Positions 42,535-52,385 of a stretch of 64,000 nucleotides of DNA are shown here, in pieces. The stretch covers positions 124,001 through 188,000 of the forward strand of contig BQMF02000267.1 of NCBI GenBank assembly GCA_027922465.2. The letters run 5' to 3'. Source of the DNA: Turritopsis dohrnii (lineage: Eukaryota; Cnidaria; Hydrozoa; Anthoathecata; Oceaniidae). The notes beneath the pieces were generated by a model. It had not been told where the DNA came from and searched no databases. It saw nothing but the letters and a program-made list of their open reading frames with translations. Each line of letters opens with the position of its first letter. Position 1 is the first letter of the stretch. The position numbers and the translations under genes are program-made.

Positions 42535-44429
42535 GTCTGGAAAGGAATTCTCTTCGATTGCAGTGTTTATTATGTGGCAAATGGGACTGTTGATTTCATT
42601 AATGCAGAGTTTTAAGAATTTCGAGGGTATATTATCTTGTCCAGTGGAACAATCATTGCGAAGGGAGAGGATCGCTTTCCTTGTGTCTGAGTAGGTGGTT
42701 TTGGAGAAGCTGAATGTGTTTGGGTTGACAGGAAGTGAATCGATAAAGTTGCGGAGAGTTTCTTCAGGATTAGCTACAGAGTTCAAGAGCCTTACTGCTG
42801 TGGTGTTGTAGTGTTCATTAAGTACATTGGCATCTGCATCGATATTTTTAGGGCTAAGGTTAAGAATTCGATGGATTGTGTTCCAAACTTCTTTCGAGCG
42901 TTTCGATGACAGAGCTTTCTTGTAAAAGTTTGCTTTCGTATTACGGATGTCTTTTTTCACCTCGTTTCGAATTTTACGGAATGCGGTCCAAGCTTGTTCG
43001 TCGTGTGGTCGCTCATGTGCACGTGTGCGAAGTTGATTGCGTTCACGAAGCTTTGCAGATAGGTTGAGTTCGTGTAGCCATGGAGCTAGTGGTATAGTGA
43101 TCTTACATTTGACAAGTGGCGCGAGTTCATTTAAACAAGATAAGAACAGTTCATTAAAGCAGTGCTACTTATCTTCCAACGATTCAAATCCATAAACGGT
43201 TGCGAAGGGGAGCTTTTCAACATCGGAGAGGAATGATTCAGGATTAAAGTTGGTTTCGATGCGGATGTTTTTGCATCGTGGTTCGAAACGTGGTTTCTTC
43301 AAGTCGAACATTACATACGGACCATCATGATCGCTGATTTCGTCACAGGGAAGAACGTTTTCGTAGATTTTTGGGAGGTTTGAGGCGATATGATCTATCA
43401 GCCTGCGGCCATGTCTGGTGGGTTTGCTTATTTGTTGGTTGAGGCCATGATTTTGTAAAAGTTCTCTATACTCTCGTGCACTCTCAGAGTTCTCAAGCAT
43501 ATCACTGGTGTCACTGGTGATGATTATTGGACCTGTCCAGATTGTTGATACGTACGCCAAAAGTGTGTCGAGCTTGGTCAGTCATATAAGCTTGTCTGCA
43601 AGGGTAGGGCTTGGCTGGTACATAGCAGCTAAAAGAAAGGAACCGTGTTTACCTTTAATCTCCATCCACATGTGCTCGATAGTGTTGTCTCTTTCGGTGA
43701 TGTCATTTCGTTTCTTGTGTTTGACCGGCTCTCGAATATACGTGCCGACACCGCCTCCACGTTTCTTGTCACGATGGTGGAACTTGGGGACATAGCCTTC
43801 GATTGATACATGCTTGAGGAGTTGCGGGTTGTCTTTGAGCTAGGTTTCAGACAGTGTAATAACGTCAAACTTATAACTCCAAACCATTCGTTCGGATGCA
43901 GAGAAGGTCGAGGTTATCGATTGGGTGTTGAGATGGCAGATACTGAATCGACCACAATTTTCGTTGAGGGCTCGATGATGTTCGTCTTCCTTTAGATTTT
44001 CGCGCTCAGCTACTTGAGTATCTGTCAAATCGCGAACACCGAAGAAAGGTAAACCCAGTAAGTAGGCAATTGTGGCATGTCCACTGGTTAAGTTTATTAG
44101 AAAAGTTTTTCACAGTTCGATACATGCATTTGACGTGAGTTATTTGATGACAAACCTTGAATTCGAGACGACACGAATTTTTGCGGACTGTTTTGGTGCA
44201 GACAGGGCAAGCAAGCGGGCCTGGATTCATTTCGATATCACCGGAGATGCTAAGTTGAAAGGTTGCTGAGTGGTTCGCGTAGAGATTAATAGGTACACAG
44301 AATCTACTTTTGTTGTTGTTGTTTTGACGTCGGATTAAGTGTTTATTTTGAACTTGAACAGTTGATTCATTGCGAAAGTTTTCGATTTGATGTATAACAA
44401 AATACACTATCAGAATCAGCACGGTTTTT

Positions 44430-45752
44430 TTTCACCTTTTGCAGCAAAAATCAGCACACTTCTTTTTAATTTGAGAGAAAGTTTTAAGCAAAAACAAATT
44501 TATTTTTACTCTTTTGACGTTAATTTTGAAAAACACGTCTAGCCGTTAAGAAGTCATTGCATTTTTGTCTTTTTTGATATCAGGATATCGGTCTCATCAA
44601 AATATTCGTTCATCCAATGCAATATTTGACTTATTTCGCATCTTTTCAATCGAAGTTTTATCATTTGGTCATTTTGCTCGGTTTCCGTGTTGGCTGGCTT
44701 CCTATTTGCTCATTTTTGTCGTCCATTGCTTCTTTTTATCTCAAAGCAAATTTCTTCAATTTATTTCGGTTTCCGAGACTGAAATGAAACTTTGCTATGG
44801 TTGAACTAGCACAGTGATGGAGAGCGTAATTGAGCGTCCGCCATCTTTAATAGTCAACCGTCATTCGTATTCGTCAATCGGAAACTTCATTTCACTTCTG
44901 TCAATAAAGATGTCTTCCGTGCTCCGTGCGGTCTTTTTGGTCCTTTGGCGAATACATCAACATAATTAAAGGCAAATGATATTACTGCTAAACATGGATG
45001 TTTTTGTTTAAGGTATGAGTTACCTGTCCTTTTTGAAAGTATCGCAAATTAAGTTGCCTTTTTCCCCTAAGTGCCACTTAATAATTATGTTGAAGTGGCT
45101 TGAGAGGAGTAGTTGCCACCATTTTCTAGGCAACATTTATTTACAATTTTTATGGTAATTGAAAAAAAGATTCATTGCTTTTTCTTAAGGTTTGTATGAT
45201 TATTTTTAAAAGTTTCTTGCAAAACTTTATATAGACGAGTTTCCAATGTTAATTACACTTTGATACCTTGTACATAAAAAATCAAATACAATGTATGAAA
45301 ATAGACAGGAAGTGCTAATGTGTATTGAAACTTTCTAATGTCGATTGTCTAGGGGACTCCAGAGAACCAAATAAAGTGACAACATTTTGAAGAGTATAAA
45401 GAAAGTTTTATTTCCTGCGAGGCTGCGTGCAAATACTCACAGGAAAATGACTTGATTAATGATATTCTATGTTGCGATGTACCGTAATTATCGAGCAAAG
45501 AACACTGGTGTTTATAAACATTACGTCACTAAGAAACTCATCTATATGTAATTACATAACTTCAGTTGCTAACAAAAATCAGTTTGCAATTACTCTTTTG
45601 ATCTTTAAACTTTAGGTTTGCTCATAAGACCGATGGAAATTATATATTAGTTTAACGTTACTTATCTCCTGAAAACGCCATGCGGCATGTTTTCATCATT
45701 CATTATTTTGTTCTAATGCCATTTACATAAGAGAACACATCAAATACGCCAT
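44430..45752. other. non-coding stretch
   Basis: AT-rich. Frames at 44565-44804 are not recognisable and no bounded repeat was found. Confidence 0.35.
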
Positions 45753-46226
45753 CAGGGATTTTTCCAAGCACTATCCAACTACCGTTTACCGGTAGTTAAA
45801 ACTCAATCTTGAATTGAGTTTAGAAACTCAATCATTCATTGTCAATTAAATATTTTTTAGCTCTTAAATGCGTAGTGTTTAAAAACATGTTTTGAGAGAG
45901 TAATTAGGCCATTATTCACCAATTATTCTGTTGCTAGGGAGAACGACCGCCGTTGCTAAGGTAATTTTGAAATTTCCTTTGTTATACGCATTTATTTCTT
46001 CACATCACCAAAGAATATGAAAACAAGTGGTACCAGTAGGACTCGTTTTCATGTTATTCAATGAAATTAGAAAACATCTTAGTTTCCAACTCTCTTCACA
46101 TGCCTCTCATGACAAGGCCTGTTTGTGGAGATTTAAATCTCTAAGATTGCATAGCTTCCTGGACTGTCAAACTCAATCTTCTCTACGAAAAACGGTAGTA
46201 ACCAAAAGTGCTTGGAAAAATCCCTG
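45753..46226. mobile_element. CAGGGATTTTTCC MITE, copy 1 (474 bp)
   Basis: Ends CAGGGATTTTTCCAAGCACT and its inverse, with the 5-bp duplication GCCAT at 45748-45752 and 46227-46231. Near the left end is a TACCGTTTACCGGTA palindrome. Copy 2 at 62256-62701 is about 85-90% similar over its whole length. Both keep an ATG frame reading MLFNEI(R/K)KHLSFQL through SAWKNP, which may be a leftover of a transposase N-terminus or chance. Confidence 0.8.
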
Positions 46227-46269
46227 GCCATATTGCGTAATTGTGACGGTTTATGGGAAAAGGATAACA

Positions 46270-46460
46270 AGTGAAAAAGCGATTTGAATCGCTTATATAA
46301 GCGATTAAGCGATTATTTGAAGCTAAAAAGTGATTCTTTAAAATCGATTTTGAATCGCTTTTCGGATTCACATGAATCGCTTTTCCGATTCTAATGAATT
46401 GCTTTTTAGATTTTAATGAATCGCTTTTCCGATTCCAATGAATCACTTTTCCCATTTTTA
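46270..46460. repeat. AATCG hairpin array 1
   Basis: Degenerate tandem units built from GAATCG-spacer-CGATTC, the spacer being GGAAAAG or its variants; period about 18-22 bp. This one is more diverged than arrays 2 and 3. Confidence 0.8.
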
Positions 46461-46868
46461 TCACTTTTTTGATTCTATATCACCCCACTCAAGATTTGAT
46501 TAAAATTCTGAAATATTTCCCCCCCAGGAATAAACCAAAATATCGATCGAACAACTCAAAATAAGAATTGTAAGGGTCGGTTTCTATCAGTAGTAACTTT
46601 AAAACAAACTTTTTTTTCTTTTTTCTTAAACTGAATGTGAACCATGTTCATTTCACATAACCGTGGTAGAACAAAAAAGAGAATTATAGTAGATGGTTTC
46701 TATTTAATAAACTTATATTAATAAGTAAAAGGTTAAATAAAAAATAAAATCATTTATGAATTTACAATTTGATAAAAACAGATAAATAAAAACACTCTTT
46801 CCTAAAACCATTAACAGAGAAAGAAACACGACCTCTTTCAGGGGCCTACCTAGATACATTCGTATTTC

Positions 46869-47741
46869 TTACTCTAAGCCTGACACACTTGAAACAACCT
46901 CAAACTCATCAATATTTTTCAAGCAGTGACTTCGACTGCCACGTATGCACATCAAGGCTGACTTGAGAATAAGAAAGGACAATTTGCACCTTAAGGTGGA
47001 AATTATCTTTTCAAACCTTTCGCCAGTCTTATTTGCAAGCTTTTCCGCCACATGATTATGAAACATAGAGCACTCCTTGCCCATTACTCCGGAAACAGAA
47101 AAAAACAATGGAGTAAATGTGTCGTGCTCTATGTTCATATTGCGGTGGTTGTGCTGCCTTTTCTTTTCGAGTTCATGTTTCCTCAATACTTTAGAGGTAG
47201 CTTGTTGACACTGCGAGGCTGAGTGTGAGTTTGTAACTCGAAAGTCAAAGAATGCATTCTGTCCATCTCGCCACACACCCCTAGCTCTTATATCAGGTCG
47301 TGCTGATTCACCTACCAAACCATTAATAATTTCACCGTCGACTGGTTGTAGTGGTGGCTCGATTTCCACGTCGTTAGCGATTTTTGAAAGGAGACGGGCT
47401 TCAAAATCACGGATGTTGTTGTGTCTAATTGTTACAAAACCTCCTTTTTTACAATTCAATGCGTGTGTTACATCATATTTATGTCCACAGGGGCATTTGG
47501 ATGGCAGTCCTTTTAATTCTCTAGCGTATCTCAGGTTAATTGCATCGCAGAATTCTCCTTTGTTGAGAGCAAAGCCAAACTCCGCAATAGGCAAAACACT
47601 TAGCCACGAAGATGCGCCAAACATCTGGGCATCGTGTAGGGCCTCAACATCCTGCTCAACATCCTTTACTTTTTCTGCAATTGAATGATCACCATGGTTT
47701 CTATTTGTAGCAACTTGAGAACAAACTGTTGTTTCTTTCAT
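46869..47741 (-). CDS. nuclease-like C-terminal protein of a retroelement, 290 aa, intact
   Basis: Recognisable blocks are GASSWLSVLP, KGEFCDAINLRY, a Cys/His knuckle CPCGHKYDVTHALNC (83-97), RHNNIRD (106-112), ARPDIRARG (Asp150), AFFDFRV (Asp166, Arg168) and FTPLFFSVSGVMG. This is the C-terminal region of a family of cnidarian and invertebrate proteins usually found after a reverse transcriptase. A knuckle followed by R-H-N, P-D and D-x-R is reminiscent of the restriction-like endonuclease of R2-group retrotransposons; I infer a PD-(D/E)XK-type fold. The Met at 47741 follows GGTTCTTATTCATTTAG, a good 3' splice site, so full-length relatives may splice an RT exon to this one. No stops or frameshifts. 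The fold assignment is tentative. Confidence 0.55.
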   Translation of the reverse strand: MKETTVCSQVATNRNHGDHSIAEKVKDVEQDVEALHDAQMFGASSWLSVLPIAEFGFALNKGEFCDAINLRYARELKGLPSKCPCGHKYDVTHALNCKKGGFVTIRHNNIRDFEARLLSKIANDVEIEPPLQPVDGEIINGLVGESARPDIRARGVWRDGQNAFFDFRVTNSHSASQCQQATSKVLRKHELEKKRQHNHRNMNIEHDTFTPLFFSVSGVMGKECSMFHNHVAEKLANKTGERFEKIISTLRCKLSFLILKSALMCIRGSRSHCLKNIDEFEVVSSVSGLE

Positions 47742-47819
47742 CTCTAAATGAATAAGAACCAGATAATCAGTTCATTATTAAACACTAAGGCGTGCCTGTA
47801 ATTGTGACGGTTTATGGGA

Positions 47820-48060
47820 AAAGGATAACAAGCGAAAAATCGATTCTTTAAAATCGATTTTTAGCTGCAAAAAATCGATTCAAAATAATCGGAAAAGCGA
47901 TTTCGAAAGCGATTCACTTGAATCGGAAAAGCGATTCACTTGAATCGGAAAAGCGATTAGGTTGAATCGGAAAAGCGATTAGGTTGAATCCGAAAAGCGA
48001 TTCACTTGAATCGGAAAAGCGATTCACTTGAATCGGAAAAGCGATTTCAAAAAATCGATT
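47820..48060. repeat. AATCG hairpin array 2
   Basis: Tandem GAATCGGAAAAGCGATTC units separated by ACTT or AGGTT, each able to fold into a 6-bp hairpin. It adjoins the terminal block AATTGTGACGGTTTATGGG at 47800-47820. Confidence 0.85.
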
Positions 48061-48889
48061 TGTAAGTCAAGTGATGTTAATTATAAGAATAAAGTCAATA
48101 AGTTAATAAGATTTTCATCATCGTAGATTCTCTATGTATCATAATAAAATAGAAGCATTAAACCTCAAATTATAAACAAGAACCAAATGGTGAAAAACGG
48201 CATTATAAAACTGGCGCAATAATATGAATAGATACAAAAACACCATCCATCTGGAAATAGATTTTTATTTTTAGACTAAAGGCTGTTTTCCACTTTTGGA
48301 AAATTTAACGCAGAGAGAAACGGGCGAATACTGGGGAAAGAACGTGATTGGATCTTTCGCTAATGTAAACGTAGCTTAATTAATAACCAGAATTTATAAC
48401 AAAAGAAATATACTTGCATGAGCTGCAAAATATATTTTAAAGACAAATGTGCGCCAAGAGAGAGAAAAAAAATCTTTTTCGAAAAGGAAATGTAAATAAA
48501 AACTAAAAATCGTTGCTATCGCCATAATAAGATTGTTTGTTTACATAGTAGATTCCATGTTTCATATACGTGACCGTCCAAGGGATTTTGATAACAAACG
48601 ATATAAATAAAATAAAGTGACGGTATTTTGTTAGAATATGAAAAGTAGGATTCACCTACTTCCTACGTTTCGTTTCGTTCAACGTCTATGTATGTTTATA
48701 TTTTTCACATTCCCATGCGCCAGTTTTCGAGGTTGGAACATAACTGGGAGTATTATATCTAATTGCTATTTTGCCAAATAAAAATAAAAAGTTTTTTTAT
48801 TGATAAAGATGTCTACACTCTCAAAAGATGTTGTTGTTATCGCGACTTCAGCATTATTTTGAAAACTCAATGTGACGGATGTATAATTA

Positions 48890-49516
48890 CAGGTAGCACG
48901 CGTTCGTGTTAAATAATGAACTGGTTACCTGGTTCTTATTCACTAGGACATAAAATAAACAACAGTTTGTTCTCAAGTTGCTACAAATAGAAACCGTCTG
49001 CTATAATTCTTTTTTATGTTTAAGTTCGTTCCACCGCTGTTCACATAACAGAACATGGTTCTTATTCAGTTTAATAAAAAAGAAAAAAAAGTTTGTTTTA
49101 AAGTTACTACCAATAGAAACCGTCCCTTACAATTCTTTTTTGAGTTGTTCGATTGATATTTTGGTTTATTCCTTGGGGGAAAATGTTTATCAGAATTTTA
49201 ATCAACACTTGAGTGAGTGATATAGAATCAAAAAAGCGATTCATTAGAATCAAAAAAGCGATTCATTAGAATCGGAAAAGCGATTCATTGGAATCGGAAA
49301 AGCGATTCATTAGAATCTAAAAAGCGATTCATTAGAATCGGAAAAGCGATTCATTAGAATCGGAAAAGCGATTCATGTGAATCGGAAAAGCGATTATTTG
49401 AAGCTAAAAATCGATTATAAAGAATCGCTTTTTAGCTTCAAATAATCGCTTAATCGATTAAGCGATTCAAATCGCTTTTTCGCTTGTTATCCTTTTCCCA
49501 TAAACCGTCACAATTA
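48890..49516 (+). mobile_element. ORF-less deletion derivative of the nuclease element
   Basis: Starts CAGGTAGCACG and follows the 5' part of the 46238-47798 element as far as TTGCTACAAATAGAAACC. It then jumps to GTCTGCTATAATTCT in the 3' tail, missing the whole ORF. The joint falls where the intact copy has ATAGAAACC before the ORF and TAGAAACCATC after it, so the loss may have run through this short repeat. The end is array 3 and the terminal block. It is inserted exactly at the centre of the palindrome. Confidence 0.65.
49225..49500. repeat. AATCG hairpin array 3
   Basis: About ten units of GAATCGGAAAAGCGATTC with ATTA or ATTG spacers, ending in a denser inverted cluster and then the terminal block, which here is in the opposite orientation to array 2. 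Confidence 0.85.
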
Positions 49517-50300
49517 TACATCCGTCACATTGAGTTTTCAAAATAATGCTGAAGTCGCGATAACAACAACATCTTTTCAGAGTGTAGACATCTATTTCAA
49601 TAAAAAAATGTTTTTCATAAACTTTTTATTTTTATTTGGCAAAATAGCAATAAGATATATAATATTCCCGGTTATGTTCCAACTTCGAAAACTGGCACAT
49701 AGGAATTTGAAAAATATAAACATACATAGACGTTGAATGAAACGTAACGTAAGTAGGTGAATCCTTTGAGGTTTAATACTTCTGTTTTATTATGATACAT
49801 AGAGAATTTATGATGATGAAAATCTTATTAACTTATTGACTTTATTCTTATAATTAACATCACTTCTGACTTTTCGATGCAAGTGAATCACTTTTCCAAT
49901 TCTAGTGAACTGCTTTTTCTTCAACTGCAGTACTGCCATCAGGTAGCCTAACATCGTGTATCGTGTATCATGCGTGTCATGCACGATCCCTGATATCATT
50001 ATGAAATAAAAATTTTCATGTATCGTGTACTCCACGATAAATCATGTACAATCCGATCGTGATAATCACGAAACATTATTGTGTGGTTCATGATGCCTTA
50101 CAATAACACATTAATTGTTTTTATTGTTCTTTTTGTAATTCGTAAAAAAAAATCTTTTTCACGCGATTGATTTATATATAAAAAATCTTCGCTGATAATG
50201 GGAATTAAATTAAAACAAGATGCCTTAACAGGCAAAAGGATTTCTGCCAAAATCTGCTGAAATATGAAAGAAAAAGCATATGACATATTTGAAAAAGGTT

Positions 50301-52385
50301 ACCGTATTTGCCGGTGTATAAGTCGACTTCGTGTATAAGTCGAACAGTGAATATGAAGGTTCAAATAGATGCTAGATCGTTAAGCCTGGTGTATAAGTCG
50401 ACCCTAAACTTGATCATCTTTCATCTGATCAAACGTGGAAAATTTTTTCGCGGCAGTTCAAACGTGGAAAGTGTATTATTGTTTCACGGCAAAAAAAACT
50501 GGTTTTCTAAACTTGTCACGCATCCATTTTATCAATAGTTTGCAGAAGTAATCTACACAAAACTACATTAGTTTTCTTGTCTTTTACGAATTAATTAAAA
50601 TGACCATATTTGGTCATTTTTGCTGAGACATTAATTTTGTTTTTTTTTTTACCTGCGCACCGAAACAGGTGCACAATAATTCATTCATTGTTTGCTTAAT
50701 TGATTAAGATCAGAGCATAGAGGGTGAGTGTAAAACAATTGCAAGAATGATTTTTGTAACGATTTTAAGTTTAACAACAAGTAAAAAATATTAAAAACCC
50801 AAAAAATTGTCTACTTCATCATCGCTATCTCCAAATAGTTCGTTTATTTCATTTTCATTTAGTTCTGTGTCATAAACATCTCCACCGTCGATGTCGTTGC
50901 TGTTCTCTTCATCTTCGATTTCATCAGGTTGATGTTGCTCGTCTTTCCACAAGAAGTCATCTTCTGTTCCGTCAAGGGCATTTGAAATTCCGCATTTCTT
51001 AAATGATCGCTCAATCATTTCATCACCAATTTCGCTCCATGACTCTTAAATCCATCTTGTCACTTCCTCTAACGAAGCAGCTCGTATGTTGCCTCCAGCT
51101 GTGTACGACTTTTCACCTTCAATCATCCACGTGCTCCACTTTTCACGAAGCCTATCCTTAAATGGTTTGTTGAGGCACACATCAAGAGGTTGTACAAGGC
51201 TTGTTAACCCACCTGGAATCACGGCAAGAAAGTTGTTTCCGTTTTCCGTTTCTTTCACTTTACGTTTAATACGATCAGTAATATGGGCTGAAAACGAATC
51301 CCAGATAAGAAGATTTTTCTTCTTCATTAAAGTGCCAGGGCGTTTGTTCCAAATTTTATCCAGCCATAACGCAACTCCATCCTCGTCCATCCAACCTTTT
51401 GGATGGTGGTGGACCAAAATACCACTTGGAAAATTTCCTTTGGGAGCCGTTTTTCTTTTGAATATTACCATTGGTTTCAACCTTTTCCCATCAGCCATAC
51501 ATGCTAGCACAACGGTGAATCTAGTTTTTTCGTGCCCCGTTGTTTTCACAAGAACAGTTTTTTCTCCCTTTTGATGAACTGTTTTAGTATGTGGCATATC
51601 AAACCATACTGGTGTCTCATCCATATTACCTATCTGGGATAAATCAAACTTATATTTTGCACGTAGCCTTATAATGTAACGGTGGAACCTAGCTAATTTT
51701 TCTTCGTGATCTCTAGGCAGCTTTTGAGAGATTTTGGTTTTCTGTCTCAAGCTTAAGTTATTTCGTTTCATAAAACGAGAGCACCAGCTTATAGATCCTT
51801 TAAAATCTGCAACATTTTCAGCTCTTGCTAATCCCTTCGCTTTTAATCTAATCTGATTTCTCGTCACCATTAAACCATTGTTTCGTAGTCCCGTAATCCA
51901 CTGCAGCAATTCGTGCTCGATATTAGGCCACTGACACGTCTTTCCCCGATTAGCTTCCTTTGATCTCGGCATCTTTTCAAGAATGTCTTCGACTTTTCTC
52001 CAATCTCGAATTAATTTCTCGTTTATATCATATTTCCTCCCAGCAACGGAATTGTTTGTTTCCTTTGCATACGTTATGACTTGAAGCTTAAACTTTGCTG
52101 AATAACTTCTACGCTTTCCAGACATTTTTTGCACGCAATTGACGAATGAACAAGTAAAAACGAGTGATGAATGAACAAATGAATGAATGATGAGCAATCT
52201 TATTTTGAATGAACAGGTGTGTAATAAATTTCACTTGTGTGACACATTGTTCTCATGGTACAGGTTGCGTGCTTTGACTACAACAATAAGTGATGATGAA
52301 ATTGACCTGTTGTATAAGTCGACACCTGACTTTAACTCCGAAATTAACGTAAAAAAATATCGACTTATACACCAGCAAATACGGT
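50301..52385. mobile_element. pogo/Tigger-type DNA transposon (2.1 kb)
   Basis: Ends ACCGTATTTGC and its inverse, followed inside by GGTGTATAAGTCGA, which recurs three times near the left end (50314-50401) and twice at the right (about 52309, 52361). These are likely transposase-binding repeats. The left flank offers TA, the right TG. It carries one transposase gene on the minus strand. Confidence 0.85.
50791..52125 (-). pseudogene. pogo-type DDE transposase with one nonsense codon
   Basis: Start chosen at MSGKRRSYSAKF (52125), where the helix-turn-helix domain begins. Next is a CENP-B/Tc5-type domain (about residues 66-140, WCSRFMKRNNLSLRQKT), then a DDE_1 catalytic domain. The catalytic Asp residues are in GNMDETPVWF (about 169), LLIWDSFSAH (276) and LVQPLDVCLN (315). 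After EEVTRWI at 51046-51048 there is a TAA, and the same frame continues as ESWSEIGDEMIERSFKKCGI through an acidic tail to a TAA at 50791. A typical member is read through this site, so one mutation separates the copy from a full-length ORF of about 444 codons. The catalytic triad is intact. Confidence 0.88.

Larger units (their letters stand above)
41640..44422 (-). pseudogene. CR1-like retrotransposon, decayed (copy 2)
   Basis: From 44422 it has an N-terminal segment with RFCVPINLYANHSATFQL and GDIEMNPGP (44216-44242), then a Cys/His finger (CPVCTK..WTCHNC). Endonuclease blocks follow in two or three frames, including IITSDTSD (the DxN site reads TSD) and ISDHDGPY. An RT lead (KEVWNTIHRIL through SPICHIINTAIEE) is then interrupted by a 615-bp insertion. 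RT resumes at 41915 with KISKTTSIPKIDQPTEPSDY, then YRPISILPILSKVYEG, and stops near 41640 before the YADD region. Many stops and frameshifts make it an old copy, close in architecture to copy 1. Confidence 0.82.
46238..47798 (-). mobile_element. 1.56-kb element encoding a nuclease-like protein, with hairpin array at its 3' end
   Basis: On the minus strand the element starts CAGGCACGCC after AATTA (47803-47799). It contains the 290-codon ORF, an A/T-rich tail (46460-46868), an AATCG hairpin array (46270-46460), and the terminal block TTATCCTTTTCCCATAAACC followed by GTCACAATTA. The same start and end are seen in a copy on the other strand (48890-49516) that lacks the ORF. Both copies have AATTA at the 5' border and at the 3' end, so either a 5-bp duplication or an element-borne end sequence is involved. 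The superfamily is not assigned. Confidence 0.55.
48061..49925. repeat. large interrupted palindrome
   Basis: Arm 48070-48889 and arm 49517-49880 are inverse. They share GTGATGTTAATTATAAG, TTAATAAGATTTTCATCATC, CGTCTATGTATGTTTATAT, GCTATTTTGCCAAATAAAAA and CAATGTGACGGATGTATAA. The left arm has about 470 bp extra (48175-48645). The centre would read GGATGTATAATTATACATCC if the copy at 48890-49516 were absent. Both outer edges run into AATCG-type units. Confidence 0.7.

Noticed and set aside
43508..44269. Plus-strand frames across CR1 copy 2
   Set aside because: Antisense shadows of the minus-strand endonuclease and finger region.
46270..49500. CRISPR-like array (regular short repeats)
   Set aside because: The units are contiguous hairpins with 4-5-bp linkers, no unique spacers and no cas genes, in animal DNA.
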